A stretch of DNA of 64,000 nt from Gaeumannomyces sp. JS-464 (Eukaryota; Ascomycota; Sordariomycetes; Magnaporthales; Magnaporthaceae): assembly GCA_002197995.1 (NCBI GenBank), contig NGZR01000008.1, positions 248,001 to 312,000 of the forward strand, written 5' to 3'. The notes beneath the pieces were generated by a model, which ran no database searches, had not been told where the DNA came from, and saw only the letters and a program-made list of their open reading frames with translations. Of the stretch, positions 9,400-23,424 are shown in pieces (position 1 is the first letter of the stretch; each line of letters starts with the position of its first letter). A program made the position numbers and the translations under genes.

Positions 9400-10700
9400 G
9401 CCTTTGCTAACTTTCGTTTAAAAGTTTTTGCCGATACTTTATAAAGCTTTTTAGCAATTTTTAAGGTTGGTTTTTTTTCCCACTATGTTTTTTCGTACGC
9501 ATACCTTTTTCCATTTAATTAAGTATTCCTTAAGCTTATGTTTTGGCTTATAATTTAGGATTTTTTCGATTTTATACTTTTATTTTAAGTCGATTTCCAT
9601 TAATTCGTTACTTTTAAAACCTGGTAGCGCTAATTTAAATAAGGAAATATAAAAAACCGGGTGGGATTTTATGGTTGGTGGTAGTTAAAATTTGTAATTT
9701 ACGTTCGAAACCTTTTTTAGTATTTTAAACGGGCCTAGTTTTTGTGGTTTAACTTATCGCTTGGTCGTTTCGTTTTAATATTCCGTCGAAAAAGATAAAC
9801 GTTATCCCCCTTTTTAAAAGTCGGTTTTTCGATCCTTTTTTTGTTTGTTTAAGTAGCTATACGGTGCCGTAGCTTTTTTAGCTTTGCTTAAAAGTGTTTA
9901 TATAGTTTGGTAAACTTCGTTATTTGTATTTCCGCTGCTAGGGCATGTTTTCCTACCTTAGGCTTTTATATACGCTATAAGCGTAAACCTATAGTTCGTA
10001 TAAAACGGTATGGTTTTTATGCTTTTATAAACTAAACTATTATAAGCGAACTAAGTTATAAAAAGTAATTATACCTAATCGTTTTGTTTATAATTAACGT
10101 AATAATGTTACTATTTTATGGTTTAATTCGTCCGCTTCGTTTATCCATTTGTTTAAAAGTAATAGGTTATAAATAAAAAGTGCTCCGCTTTTAGCCTATT
10201 CGTAAGCCTTTTTTAAAACTTGCTTATAAACAATTTGTTTTTATCCGTAATTAAGCGGTTTGGCGTGCCGTATTCCGCTATTACATGTTTAATAAAAACG
10301 TACGCTAGCTCCGTAGCGTTGCTGTTTTCCTTATATGGTAAAAATAAGGCGTATTTAGTAAGCCTGTTTACTATTACCAATATATTATCGTACTTTACTC
10401 CAATTAACGGTTTTTTAAATTGGGAAAGTTTAATAACGAAATTTATAATAACTTTTTACTATGCTTTATTCGATGCTGGCAAAAGTTGTAATAACCCGTA
10501 CGGTTTATGCTTATTGGCTTTATTTTTAACACAACTTTCGCAATCCTTTATTGCGTTTTATATTTCGGCTCGGGTTTTTGCAAACCCGTGGTATTGTTAT
10601 AACCGTTTCCACGTTTTTTTTTACGCTTTAATAACCTTGTACCAGCTAGCCGTAAATTTGTTAAATTTTTTTTAAAGTCCAAACCTTTCTTTATTAAACC
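9400..10700 (-). pseudogene. Integrase region of gypsy-B copy 1, RIP-degraded
   Basis: Read on the minus strand, about 10370-10321 gives RLTKYALFLPY, the segment that follows the first catalytic Asp in the integrase core. About 70 bp further on, EYGTPNRLITDKNKLF corresponds to the second catalytic region. The 151-codon plus-strand frame over the same bases is a shadow. The domain lies between RT and the antisense accessory module. Confidence 0.65.
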
Positions 10701-11299
10701 GTTTTAGCGAAAATCCTTTATACCGGGACTAAAAATCCGTTTGGTCCTTTTGCTAAAATTACTTGTGTTTTTTTAAGTATTGCAACCTAATAGTCCGGTC
10801 GTCGGCTTAAGGCGTCCGCTTAGCCGTTTTCCGACCTTTTCCGGTATTCGATCCGAACGTTATAATTTTGCAAAAACTCGCTTTAACGAACTTATCGTTT
10901 GTTTAGGTTTTTGCTTATAATAAAGTATGTTAAGTTTTTATAATTTATATATATTATAACCTAATGCTTTGCTTTATAAAAGTATAATCGCTATTTTTCG
11001 AGTGCTCGGATTATTGCCAAAAGTTTTTTATCGTAAATTTGGTAGTTTAATTTAGGTCCATTTAACTTTTGCGAAAAGAACGTATAAAAGTGCAACCGTT
11101 TTTGGTCGTTTTATTATCCGAATTAACCGCTAATCGCGTAATTCGACGCGTCGGTTTTAACTTTAAAAGGTTTTTTTGGGTTTGGAAATGCTAATATTAG
11201 TTTTTTTAATACGGCGTTCCGTAATTGCTCGAAAGCTTTTTATTTTTGCCTTTTTTAATGGAATTGGTAGTTGTTTTTAATAAAATTCGTAAATAGTAT

Positions 11300-12280
11300 A
11301 GCGATTTTGCTATAACTACGGATAAACCGCTTATAAAAATTTAAAAATCCTAAGAATTTTCGTATTTCCGTAACGTTTTAAATATAAGCCATTTTTTAAC
11401 TTTTTCGAGCTTTTTAAAATTTATATAAACCTGTTTAAATGTAATTACGAACCTTAAAAAAGCGACTTTTTGCGAATGTTATTCGCATTTTTCTAATTTA
11501 ACGAGGAGCTTTGCGTTTAGCAGCTTTTGGAGCATTTTATATATATGCCTGCTATGCTTTTCCATCGTTTCCGGGAAAATTAAAGTATCGTTTAAATACG
11601 CGAGAACGAAAACGTCGAGGTACTCGCGCAATATATGGTTAATTATCTTTTAAAACGTAGCTAATGCGTTGGTAAACCCGAAGGTTATTACTAAAAATTC
11701 GTAACATTTAAGCCTGGTTTTAAAAGCCGTAAGCTATTTTTGGCCTTTTTTAATCCGTATTAAGCTATAAGCTTTCCGTAAGTCCAAAGCCGTAAAATAC
11801 TAGGCTTTGCCGAGCTTATCGCGCAGTTCGTCGATAAAAAGCATAAAATACCGATTTTTAACAATAACCTCGTTTAGCGGTCGGTAATCGATGCATATTC
11901 GCTCCGTCCCGTTTTTCTTTTTTTTTTTATAAAATCCCATATTTTATTGGAAAATCGGAAAGTTTAATATGTCCTTTTCGTAGGTTTTTTTCCAGCTGTT
12001 TTTTTAACACTTTTTATTACCGAAAGCTAAACTGGTATAGCTTTTGGTATTTAAGCTATATATTTGGTTTAAATTTAATTTTAAAATCGAACGGTTTATA
12101 TTCGGAAAGCACCGTTTTTAGGTTTTTCTTAAATAACTTTTCGTATTTGTGGTATTTTTTCGGAACGCTCGCGAGCCGTTTTTTGGTATTGGTTGGGTTG
12201 TTTTGGTCGCTTTCCGCTTTGGATAATCGCGTATTCGTTAATGCTAAATGCAAAAGTGGATTGCCAAATCCTGCCATCGT
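11300..12280 (-). pseudogene. Reverse transcriptase region of gypsy-B copy 1, RIP-degraded
   Basis: At the N-terminal end, VPKKYHKYEKLF (12056-12277 frame) matches the P.EYH.Y...F segment before gypsy RT. Downstream are RMCIDYRPLNEV, FIDELRDKLG, TALDLRKAYS and TFGFTNALATF. The catalytic box reads YLND at 11587-11598 instead of YLDD. The G-to-A change on the coding strand is the change expected from RIP. The corresponding box in copy 2 is still YLDD. Confidence 0.85.
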
Positions 12281-12999
12281 CGTGGCCTTTTTTCGTTGCT
12301 TTTTATGCTTACGGTTTGGGGTTCGTAGCTGGTAAACCGTTTTAATTACTCGTAATTTCCTTTATTAAACCTGGCCGGTGGTTTAATTTATCCGTAAATT
12401 GTTTTTTTTAAACCAAAAAATCCCGAAAATAACGTTTCCTTCCTTTATATCCAGCTCGTTCAATATAATAGTAACGTTTTCCTTATTCCAAATGCGTAAT
12501 ATTACTAGCTATATTTTTTAATCGATTTATTTTTCGTTATAAGCGATAGGTATTCCTTCGACCGTTTTTAATTAGTACGGTTGGTATTTCCGTTTTATAA
12601 AAATCCTATACCGTTTAACCGTTTATAGCGATATATAATCGCCTTATATTCCGCAATCGATTATTACTTTAACCTTTTTCCTTTAATATTCCATCCGAAA
12701 TGTTAGTAAATCGTACGGTTAACTCGATTTTGCCATCGCGAGGGTTTTTGTTAATTTTTTTTCTTTTTTTCCATTCCGTGCTTTCCGTTTGGGTGGTTTT
12801 TTTAGTTTTTTAGTAAAAGGAACGAATACCGTACGTTCGTCCTTTTATCCGGGTTAAACGGGACGTACGTTCGCGTAATTTTTTAATACTAAGCTTCCGC
12901 CTTTTATACCATATGTTTTTTGCACCTCGTAGTTTCGCATTCCCCTAATCGAGCACTTTGGTAACGTATAGCATTGGATACCGCTCGTTAGGTTTAAAA

Positions 13000-14896
13000 A
13001 CTGCGGTAAACCTGCCGATCCGGGCTAGCTTTTACCGTGGCAATTGAAATGCCAAACGGGGCTTAACCTTAGGCTCGCTTTTTAACCTCCGCGGAAAAAA
13101 ATCGTATTTAAGCTTAGGTCGTAAATAAAATTTGCATTTTCCATAAATGCATTTTGCTTAAAAAAGGTACAAATATCCGGGGTGTTTTATATTAACGCTA
13201 AAATGGTTTTCGGGTTTTAACGCAGCTTTGCTCGGCTCGCTTATATCGTTAAACCGGTAGCTAACGTATTTAACTTCCTGCTAGTCGCTAAACTACGACA
13301 AAGGTTAATCGTTATTTCCGTCCGCCGGGGTGGCGTAACATAACGGGCCATTTGGGTATTTTAAAACCTTAACGTTCTAAAAACACGCCGAAATATCGAG
13401 GGGTGTAAAAGCGTGCTGGTTTTTCCAGCTCGCCTGCTTTTCGCGGATTATAAGTACGAAGGTTCCGCCGTTCGAACCCTCCGCTCGTTCCTAAAACTCG
13501 GCCGTTTCGAAGTTTTAACCACCTCGGTTCATTTTAACATCGGTGTCGGAGTTTTCCGGCTCCCGGAAAAGGCGTATTTAGCTTAAAAGCTTTTTTCGGG
13601 CTTTTCCTTCCTCCGCGTTACTTGTTAAAATTGCTCCTTTTTAAGCCCCGCGAAAAGCGGTATCGTTTTCTTCCTTTAAATTTTCGGGCTTAAAAACGAT
13701 CCGCTATTTTCCTTCGCTATCGTACTCGAGCTTTATAACTTTAAACATGCAAATATTTCGTGGTTCCCGGGGATACCATTCGGTAATCTTTTTATCGAAC
13801 TGGTATATAACACACAGCTCGTCGTAACAGCCCGTTTAGCTAAACGCTGTTTTAAAACACAGCCTTTTTTGTGTTAAACTTCCCTACGTTCGCTAAAAGT
13901 TCGCTACTTAGCGGTTATTATCCCGCTAAAAGCAATTGGCTTTTATATGGCCAATTTGGCCGCATTTAAAACATTTCCCGTTTTTCGGGTTCTATTTTTG
14001 CTTTTTTTGCTGCCTTTGTTACTAGTAGGCGGCTTTCGTATTAAAATCCATAAAGTTTAAATGCGTTTTATAAACCGTAGTAAATTACTACTTAACCTTT
14101 TTCTGGTTAGCCTTATTATTTTATACCACGTTTTTAAAACCATATCCTTTTTTTTTTATTATCGTTCGTACAATTTATCGCTAATGCGGACCGCGTTTTA
14201 GATATAATCCGTAAAAAACTCCGGGCAATCCTATTTCGCGATTTCATTTTTTATATCCTCGCGCAATCCGTTATAAAAGTGCAATATTAGCGTAGCGTCG
14301 CTTTAATTAAGCTTAATACTAATCCGTTAAAAGTCCGCTGCGTATTTGGCTATAAGCCTTCGCTATTTAAAAGCTAACAGGTTTCTTTTAGCGATTCGGG
14401 TTTCGTTAACTATTTCGAACACTTTTCCGACCTTTTTTCCGAAGGTTTCGAAGCTGGCGAAAATAAGCTTAATGGCTTTTTGGCTATTTTTACATCCTTT
14501 AAGGTAGTCGCTTTAGGTTAGCTAAAACCATTTTTTTACTTTGCCGTCCAGCCGCCTGGTAGCAGCGTAAGCAACTTTTTGCTTTTCGCTTACGAACTGC
14601 TGTTTGTAAAACTTAAAATAGCTTTTGCATTCGGTAAAAAACGTTTTAAGCTTGCCGTCCTCCTTTCCGTAAAAATCCGGGAACGGGAATTTGTACGTTC
14701 TAATTGCGATAGGTGCTTTAAAAGACGCTAACTTCGCAGTAAATTGCTTTACCTCGTCCTAGCTTTTAGCGATTTTAACCGCTATAAGTTTAAAAAGGCT
14801 GGCCGTGTTAACGGCTTCGTCGAAATCGTACTTAACACCGTTAAAAGTAAAAACCGTGGTTTTTTTTTCCTTAGGCTTTTTGCTATTACTTGCCAT
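13000..14896 (-). pseudogene. gag of gypsy-B copy 1, RIP-degraded
   Basis: The start ATG is at 14896-14894 and the first codons read MASNSKKPKEKKTTVFTFNG. An intact CCHC knuckle, CFKCGQIGHIKANC, lies at 13932-13973, and a protease region should follow at about 13.8-12.4 kb. In copy 2 the start codon is lost and the knuckle has a stop and a His-to-Tyr change (44176-44217). Confidence 0.75.
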
Positions 14897-14945
14897 AGCT
14901 GCGCTGTCCTCTTTTCGACGAGGTACTAAATAAAATCAATTAAAA

Positions 14946-15354
14946 TATTACAATTAGGGGTTTGCTTTTAAAGTAAGGCACTTCGGGGGTGGGGAAAACA
15001 ATATCGCCGGTGCTAACAATAGGGGATTACGTAACTTAAAAAGACAATTTATTGTTTGCCTTAAGGGATGCTTAAGAGCTAATTTAAATTAACTAATGCA
15101 ACGAAGCTTTAGTTAAAATTACTTAAAACAGTAGGAAACCCATCCTTTATATACACGCTGCCTTTTACCTTATGTTAAGTTAAATTTATAGCTTTATTAT
15201 AAATTTACAAATCCCATTTTGGATTTATTGCTTTGTTATAAATCCACAAATCCTTTTTGGTTTACGTAATTCCACGTAATTGGAGCGGGGCGGAAGCACC
15301 ACTTCGGGGCCCCCTTTTGCTTTGCTGTTTTAGGGTTTGCATGCTATCGTAACA
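14946..15354 (-). repeat. 5' LTR of gypsy-B copy 1
   Basis: Partner of 7971-8379. The leader between this LTR and gag contains tagtacctcgtcgaaaagag, which may be a RIPed TGGTACC-type primer site set back about 16 nt from the LTR. The tRNA is not identified. Confidence 0.9.
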
Positions 15355-15359
15355 CTTTT

Positions 15360-16147
15360 TAATTACCGAGCTTTAAAACAGGCTGCGAAACGCGAAATGG
15401 ATGATAAAAATCGACTTAAAAACCGGTTTTAATTTAATCCGCATAAAAAAAGGATATAATAGCCTTACGGCATTCCGTTACAAATACGAACTTTTCGAAT
15501 TTACCGTTATACCGATAGGATTTATTAATGCCTTAGCCACTTTTTAAAGCTTTATAAACCACATTTTATAAACCTAATTAACGCGGGCCTATTAGTGTAT
15601 TTTAATAACCTTTTAATTTACGCGAAAACGAAAAAACATTACGACGAATTAGTTAAGGAAGTTTTGCAACGATTTACGAACCACTACCTCGCCGTAACTC
15701 CTTAAAAGTGCGTTTGGTTAACCTAAAAAGTCGAATTCCTAGGACACATTATCGGCTTATAAAGCATTTTTATATTTAACGATAAAGTTTAGGCCATTTT
15801 CGATTGGAAAGCCTTAAAAACATTAAAAGATTGCTAATCGTTCGTCGGCTTCGCCAACTTTTATAAAAGGTTTATTAAAAACTTTTATTTATTATTCGAC
15901 TATTAACTATAGCCAATTCCCTTTTTAAAACACAATGGTTATAAATTAAAAACATGCAGCAAGCTTTTAAATTGCTTAAAAAGGCATTTACGATACCGCC
16001 GATCCTTTAACATTTTAACCTAAAACTTCCTGCATAAGTGAAAACCGACTTTTTAAACTTTGCTTATAGCGTAATACTTTTTTAACGAAACCCCGCCACT
16101 AATAAACTCCACCCCGTCGCTTTCCACTCCCGCAAAATAACTTTAGC
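15360..16147 (+). pseudogene. Reverse transcriptase and RNase H start of gypsy-A, RIP-degraded
   Basis: Continues the pol frame broken at 7970. FEFTVIPIGFINALATF is the RT segment before the catalytic box, which reads YFNN at 15598-15609 with both Asp codons converted to Asn. RNase H follows with VKTDFLNFAYS (about 16038-16070) and LHPVAFHSRKI. The domain breaks off at 16147, where copia-A is inserted, and resumes at 23667. Confidence 0.85.
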
Positions 16148-16383
16148 TGTTAGTAAAAGTGGTACTTTTATAGGCACGAAAATTTCCTAAAAGGAAAGAA
16201 CAAAAATTTATAAATTTGGAACTGTGTTTGTAATAATGCATGTTTTCGAAAGGAATTTAAATACAAAAAGGGGATCGCAAAATCCCCTTTTATAAGCTCG
16301 TGGGAGCGCACGGCCAGTGGGCTTGCGGCTTTACGAGGCGTGGGCCCTTCCTGGATGCACGCGCTAAATTACGTGGATTAACA
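16148..16383 (-). repeat. 3' LTR of copia-A
   Basis: Closely matches 23425-23661, including a short perfect hairpin aaaaggggat...atcccctttt in both. Confidence 0.9.
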
Positions 16384-19300
16384 CTGGCAATTCTTTTTTT
16401 AAACGCGTGCACCGGTAAATGCTCGCCTTCCAAATCCCGGGATTTTATAATACTAATAACAAAGGAATCCGGATTTGGTAACCTGTTTTAAAAACAAAGG
16501 AAAAAAAGGCAAGGGGATTGTGTTAAATATCGGTAAAAACTGTAAATAAGGACTGTAAATAGGAATAATAGGAAATGGGGCAATGTTTGGTTAAACGCTC
16601 GTAAAATTAAGTAATGCCGAATTAAATGCGCATAATAGCAGTAAATAAACTTAATAAAGATTTATTAGGCCGTGTGCGTGCTAATCGGTGTAATAGGAAA
16701 AAGCAGATCGGAAGTATGATTTAAAAGGCTTGGGATATTTTAAAAGCCGTAGGCTTTAATCGTTGTAATTTGGAATTTAATTTTTACAATTACAAATATC
16801 GATATCCCTGCTGCTTGCCTGCCTGCCTGCCGATCTTTGCTTTACTATTTTGCTGCTCGACTAATTACCGCGATAATATCCACTCGCTTTAAAGGAGCTG
16901 GTAAAAGCAAATCCGTTAAAAAAGGTTAAATTAGCGTTAAAACGGTCCCAAATAATAGCGTTAAAAAAACTCGTGCCAAAAAGGGAAAAGGCAAATCTCC
17001 TACTCGCCCGCGCTTTGCAAAAGGCAAACAAAGATCGTTTTTATGCCTAAATTGCTTTAACTTTCTTTTGGCCGGCAAGTTTAATAAAATTAAGTGCTTT
17101 AACACCGAGCCGGCCGGCAACCGTTGCTAATCCTATGCTTTTAATTATTCGTGCCAGCCGGTGTAAGTGATTTTTCAGGCTTTGGTTTGCTAATCTTTTG
17201 CGCTAACGACTGGTAGTCCTAAAATCGCAATAGCTTTAGCCAAAAAGTTTATAATTAAATACTTCCGCGAAACTATTATTAATAAAATATAATGGCTAAT
17301 CCTTTGTTTTGGCTGTTCCAATGCTTTGCTAACCGTGCTTTCGCTATTCCTAGGATTTCGCGAAATAGCGCACCACTACCAAATGCATAATCCTTTTTAA
17401 AAAGGAGGAATAAGCCGGTAAGGTTAACGCTAATTTTATTAAAATAAGTGCTGCTAAGCGGAAAGCGGCGGGCCGCGTTGCCGCTTAGCGTATATTCGAT
17501 GCGGCGTTTTTAAAAGCAAAAAACAGCTTATTTGGAGCTCCTAACGATAACGAGGATAAAAACGAAAAGATGGCCAAAAAGGGAAAAAAGGATAAAAATG
17601 CTAGTAATATCGACAAATAAGCTGGTAATATGTCCGGCAATAGTGGAAATTTTCCCTAAAACTTAGGATGGTTGTTCGTAGGATCGTTTTCCGGTTGTTT
17701 TAGCGTTTTAGTAATTTCGTTTTTTTAATTACATTGTTAGCCATTTTTAGGTTATAATAAATCGATTTTAACTGCTTTCCCTCGCTTTTTTTTTATTATT
17801 TCTCGCGTTTTACTTAACCTCGATTCGTATTATTATCGTATTACTTATAACCAAATCTTCCAAAGCTTTATTTAGCTAATTTTTAATTATCGCGTTTGCC
17901 GGATTATTTAATTTTGCGATCCAGCGGATTTCGTCGATTTCGCGCTTTTCGTAGGATTCCTTAAATGCTATAACATCGATTATAAGTTTTTTTCCGTTAT
18001 TATGCTTAACTATATAAAGCACTAATACAGTAAAAAACTATCGGTGCAAATTATTAATTTCGAAGCTTTTTAATTTAGCTTTTTAAAAATCGTTACAAGC
18101 GTTAAATTAAAAACGTAAGCTGTATCGAACCCGCTAACCATTTTGTAAATTTTACTTGCGAAAACGCTTTTCGTAACCCTTTTGCATTTAACTAATATCC
18201 AATGCAAAATGTTTCCGATTAGTTAAAAGCTGGTTTTTTAATCGTCGGATTTTTCGTTACCTAATACAATTACAAATCCGATTTATAAATTTAAATTCGG
18301 ATTATTCGCGAATAATCCATTTACGAAAACGTAAAAGTTAGCTTTTTGCAAATCCAATAAAACGTATTTTAATCCTTTTTATGCGTTATCGATTTGCCAT
18401 TTAATTTTTTTATTTAATTTGGTTGCGTTTTTTTATTCCGGTTTTTTAACTTGCGCCGCTACGAAATAATCGAATGCAGCTTCCGGTTAGCATACGAAAT
18501 TAATATATGCGCTTCGAGCTTTTTAAACGACATACTTATGGTTTAAGCTTTTTAAATCGGTTTTTATTAGCTCGAGTTTTTCGCCCTAATTCTTTTATTA
18601 AATTTCGAGCCTATTATTTCCTATTAAAATTTTGCATTCGTTAAAATCTACTTCGTTTCCCGGCTTAAAGGTCGATTTCGGTTTCGCACGAAAGCCTGCT
18701 TTTTTAAGCGCAAATTTTTCTTTTTTTTAAAAAGTCCGGATTTTTAAAGTTTAAAATGTCGTTTATTTGCATGCCTACGATCCCAATGCTTTATCCGCTT
18801 TTTAAAATAAGCAAATAAAAATCGTAGCTTAACGTTTAACAATTTAAACGCTTTTTATAATGCTTTTGGTAAGTAACGAACTAATGTAAACCTAATTCCG
18901 CGATTTTGTAAAAGGGCTTAATTACTTTAAGCAAGGTGCCTAGTTTAAACCATATTAATAACTCCTTAAATAAGCGCAATAAACGTTTTTTTATAGCTTT
19001 AATTCCGATTGGGTATACGCTTAGCTAATATTTCGGATTATTAAACTAAATTTTATAAATGTAAGCGATAGCGCGATCGTTAGGATTAATCGTTAGCTGC
19101 ATTTTATAATCGTAAAAAATTGCGTAAAAATGTTATATTTCTCCTCGTCGTTATATTTCGTAGCCACGAGTTTCGATTTTTTAAAAGGGTTTAAGGTTTG
19201 CCCTTTTACCTCGTTTACAATTCGTAATCCAAAAATCGTAGCTCCGTTAAAGGTTTTTCCGGTAATCGGCTTAATTATTCCAACGCCGATAAGTGCTTCC

Positions 19301-20162
19301 AGTTTTTATTAGGTTAATTATTCGAATGGTGAACCGGGAGCTGTGATTTTGCTTTCCTACTTAAGTCGGATCGCCAACTAGTAGGATTGGTGCTTTTTAG
19401 CGCTTAAAAACGTCGTGTGCATTTGCCGAAAGCTTCGTTTGTTAGGGTTTTGGGTAGTACTGTAATTTTAAGTAAAGTGGTTATTTAATCCTGGAGCTCC
19501 TTGTTTTGCTGTTTTATAGCCTTTTTTTTCGGGGGCTTTTTTCGGCGTTTTGGCTGTTTGGCTCGGGGTATTCGAAAGGTGCTGGCTGTTTTTCGGATTT
19601 TTGCACGATAGGTTTCTTTGCTTTATGGTAAGCTTAACCACCGTTTTCCTAAAAGTCGCGTTACCGTTAACCGTTTCCACCGTAATTAACGTGTTTGTTA
19701 TAAATAAAACCTTATACGAGCTTTACTATTCGTCCTTTTCCCGGAATACCAAAACCTCGCTTCCTAAAGTTAAGGAATTCGGAAGCACGCGTTTTATGTT
19801 TGGTTCGTTACGTGCAGCTAATGCTTTTATATACGTCGCTTATCGTGTAAAATTCGGATTTTTGCTATAGCTTTCCTAATTGCAACGGCTTTTTGTACTT
19901 AGGTTTATAAAGTGGCGATTCGTTATTAATTCGAAGCATTGCTTTAAAAACGAGCAGTATAAAAACAAGTTCGTCGGGGCCGGCCGTATCGTTTACGGCT
20001 TTTACTGCTTTTTAAAGCACTAATTCGAGGTGCATAATTAGGCACTTTTATCGGATAATATTAAAAGCCCGGCGTAAAAGGGCGTAATATTTTAATCTTG
20101 CCGATTAACTAATGCGCCTCGATTGGGACCTGCTTATAAATTTTAAAAAGCTTTACTTCCGT

Positions 20163-20770
20163 TTAAAATTCGCTTACGGCGAAATTGGTACCGGCATCGT
20201 AAAAAATCACGTTAAAAGGCCCTAAATAAACGTTAATCCAGCACCGTTTAAAGGCTTCCCACGTTTTTTTTGCCGATATGTTTTTAAAAAGCGCTGCAAT
20301 ATTAAAAGCTATATTCGCATCGATTACGTAAAAAATTGGCTTATAATTAACGTAAAACACGTTTATAATTATCTCGTAATTAAAATTAATATCGTCCTAA
20401 AGTTTAAATCGAAAGCGTTATAATGCAGGACCTTTTTTTAACAAAAATGGCACATTCGATTAATTATTGCGAAAGCGTCGCGATTAGCCTCGTGCTTTGC
20501 ACGTTTTAAAACGTTCCAAAGTTTATCGACAAATGGGTGCCCAAAGCGCTTATACACGCGCTTTAGCTTAGCCTTCGTAAGGAAAACTGCTTCCGCGATC
20601 TTTATTTCCGTTATAAAGCTAACTGCTGCCGTAACGTAAGTAACGTCGTTAAAAAAAAAACCAAGGTGGCCGTGCCTTTTTATAATCGAAACGCGCGTAC
20701 CGTCGTTTTTTATAAGCTCGTTACGTGTATTATCCAGTAAACGTGCAATGCATTCATATTTGCAAAGCAC
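20163..20770 (-). pseudogene. Integrase of copia-A (zinc-binding and catalytic core), RIP-degraded
   Basis: The frame at 20438-20770 holds VYKRFGHPFVDKLWNVLKRA and, further on, NRMCHFC, the H...CX2C part of the copia GAG-pre-integrase zinc finger. The next frame (20163-20360) reads FYVIDANIAFNIA and YDAGTNFAVSEF, the two catalytic segments of the core. Two frames and several lost residues show it is dead. Integrase would insert the cDNA into the genome. Confidence 0.75.
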
Positions 20771-23424
20771 AACAAAAAAAAGGTCGAAGTTAAAACCATA
20801 AAAAACGTGATTTGGCCGATCGGGGTCGAAATAATAATCTTTCCAATATTGGAAACAGCTTTTTTAATTCGAAAATTACGCGTTTTTTATGCCCGTTTAT
20901 ATTAACGACGAGGTTTAACCTATAGCGTTAAAATGCGTGAACTTAATCCTTTCCGACCGTAAAGGTTATTATTATACCTATATCCGGAAAGATCCTTGCC
21001 ATTGCTTAATGCCTCGGATTTTGTGTTAAACTAATACCTAATCCGCAAAAATATGGGAATAAGGCTTGCCAAATCCCGAATCCTAACGCTTATAAATGCG
21101 GTAAGTAAAAGCCTTTTTAATTAAATATGCGGCTATAACGGAAGTTATAAAATAGCTGCTTTTATAATCCTCCTTTTCTTTTATTTCTTAATCGTTAAAA
21201 TTAAAAATGGCTGTTCCTTTTCGTCGGTGCTTTCGGGCTCCATTAATGCGAGGAATTAGGTATACCTTTGCGTGGTTTGTTTTTTGCCTTTTTTATGCTT
21301 TCCATTGCTTTTTAAATCGTCGTTATTTTTTAAAAAAGTGGCGTATCGATTTATAATCCGGCCTTTTGCAAATTTAATAGCCGCGTATATATAAACGTAA
21401 ACGGGGTTTGGTTGGAAAAACTTGGGTTTATATGCTCGATTTCGACTTCCATTGTCCTTTTTGCGATTTTTGTAATTTTTAAATTTCCGTTCCATAAAAT
21501 GGGTGCCGAAAGTGCGTGCGTTTTCCTCCATTTGTAAAATGCTCCTTAATTAGGAAAATAGGCTTTTAAAAGTCCGGCTGGGATTTATAAAAACGGTTTT
21601 AAGTTTCGGTACGCTTTAAATTACCCGTAAAATGCTCGTAATAAACTGGTTCTCGTTTTGGTAAAACGGGCCGAAAACGCGTTAACAAGCTTGTAATTTA
21701 TCCAAAAGGGCTTGCAAAACCTCCATATTGGATTTGCCTATATTAGCGATTTTTAAACGGATTGTTTGGAAAGTAATCGAGCTTTAATCCGTATAATATA
21801 ATAATCGGTTAACCTCGGTATTAAAATGCTTTTTAAAAATTATATAAATCTTTCGAAAGGTAAGGCTAATGCCGATATATCGGGTGTACCACTGCTTGGC
21901 TTTGCTTTAAAATGCCAAAGGAAAAATCGCATAAAGCTATGAAAGTGGTATTTTAAAAGTTTCGCATGTAATTGCGAAAAACAAGATTTTATCGTCCAAA
22001 ATATCGTATAAATTACCGGAATAGCTATACTTTTTATCCTAAGCGCTTTAAAATGCCTTTATTAAACTCCTATTAATGGTGGCGTTAAACACCTCTTTAA
22101 AGGGGAGTTGCTTATACCGGGACTTTGCACGTGCCGGGGTCCCGTATTGAAAGCGTAACGTTATTGCGGTTTATGCTTTTTCGATCGGTGGAATGAATTT
22201 TCCGCAATCCTTTTATTGCATATAGCGGTCGAAGTGGGATCCGGGTATTGCAATGGATTTAAAAATCGGCAAAGCTAAAAATTAATTAATCGGGGGCGCT
22301 TTGGAATTTGGAAATTAATTGGCCGGGGGTGTTTAAAAAACTGCCGATTAGCTAAATGGTAAAAGCCGTTAATTTGGTAAAAGGATAGCTGGGGGATCGA
22401 TGCGCTTTTTGGTACGAGTGTTTTTAGAAAGGGGGAATTGGGCATCGTATCCGTAAATAAAATTAAAAAGTATTTTCGGAAAAATGGCAGATTTTTGGTT
22501 TGCCGATTTGGTAATCCCTGGATTTCATTTCGGCTATTTTCCTATTTGGCTATGGTTTTATTTGGGAAAAAAACGCGGTATGTTTTTTAGGCATCCGGGG
22601 CGTCGATTAAGTAATTGTTTGGTTTGGAACTCGTGCGATTTTGGGATAAAAAGGGTTGTAATCCGGTTAATAAGGTTATTTTAAAAATTAATTCTTATCG
22701 CATAACCTGCATAAGTTTTTCGTTAAGCTTCCCTTTTAGCGGGCCGGGGATTGGGATCCTATAATCTTCCAAATGCTTGCGGAAAATTCGAGCGATCGCT
22801 AATCGAGGTTTTCGAAATGCGTTGCTTTCCACCTTTCGTAATCCTTAAGTACGTTGTTTAAAAGGTTGTTGCTATGCGTGTTTTCGTATAAAAGCAGTGT
22901 TTTAAACATCCATGCGTTCCGGCGAGCAATGGAAACTTCGTTAGGTAATCCTCCGAAACTATAAAAGGGGCTTATTAAAAAAGGGATATTAATATTTTAT
23001 GCCAAAAACTTGGGGAGTTTGTATGCCAAAAGCGTGCTTTTTGTAATTATACGTTGCTTATCGCTAAGCTCCTCCGCCTGTTATTCCGAAATATCGGACA
23101 TGTTGTTGGTAAGGGTTAACGAGCAATATCGTTTAGGTAATCGATTTAAAAGTCCAATCGCTTGCTTTAAAAAGGTGCTTAAAAGGATTACGTAACGCCT
23201 TTTTTACAATTATTCAAATTTTATAAACAAAGGTTTAATCGCCTGCTTTAGGAAAGTGCCTTTATTATTCGATTAACTCGTGTATAACGCGCTACCGAGC
23301 AATAAAATACAATTTTTTTGCTTTTAAGCTTTTCCGTTTAACCCAATCGCTTTAAAAAAAGGTATTAAACGGTTAAACCTTTTACTTTGCTTATTTGTAT
23401 TGCCTTTCGAGCAACATTAATTAG

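Larger units (their letters stand above)
7971..15354 (-). mobile_element. Ty3/gypsy LTR retrotransposon gypsy-B, copy 1 (7384 bp)
   Basis: Two 409-bp LTRs (7971-8379 and 14946-15354) flank the element. The TSD is ccttt (7966-7970) versus ctttt (15355-15359), a single C-to-T difference that fits RIP after insertion. The purine tract lies next to the left LTR when read on the minus strand, and gag is at the right, so transcription runs right to left. Gag starts at 14896, a CCHC knuckle is at 13932-13973, RT is about 12280-11300 and integrase about 10700-9400. Between integrase and the 3' LTR there is an antisense ORF and two tRNA-like sequences. It is nested in gypsy-A. A second copy lies at 32621-45646. 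Confidence 0.92.

Noticed and set aside
10220..10675. 151-codon plus-strand frame, hydrophobic, membrane-protein-like
   Set aside because: It is the antisense shadow of the gypsy-B integrase; the minus strand gives RLTKYALFLPY and related motifs. The frame at 35108-35311 is the same shadow in copy 2.
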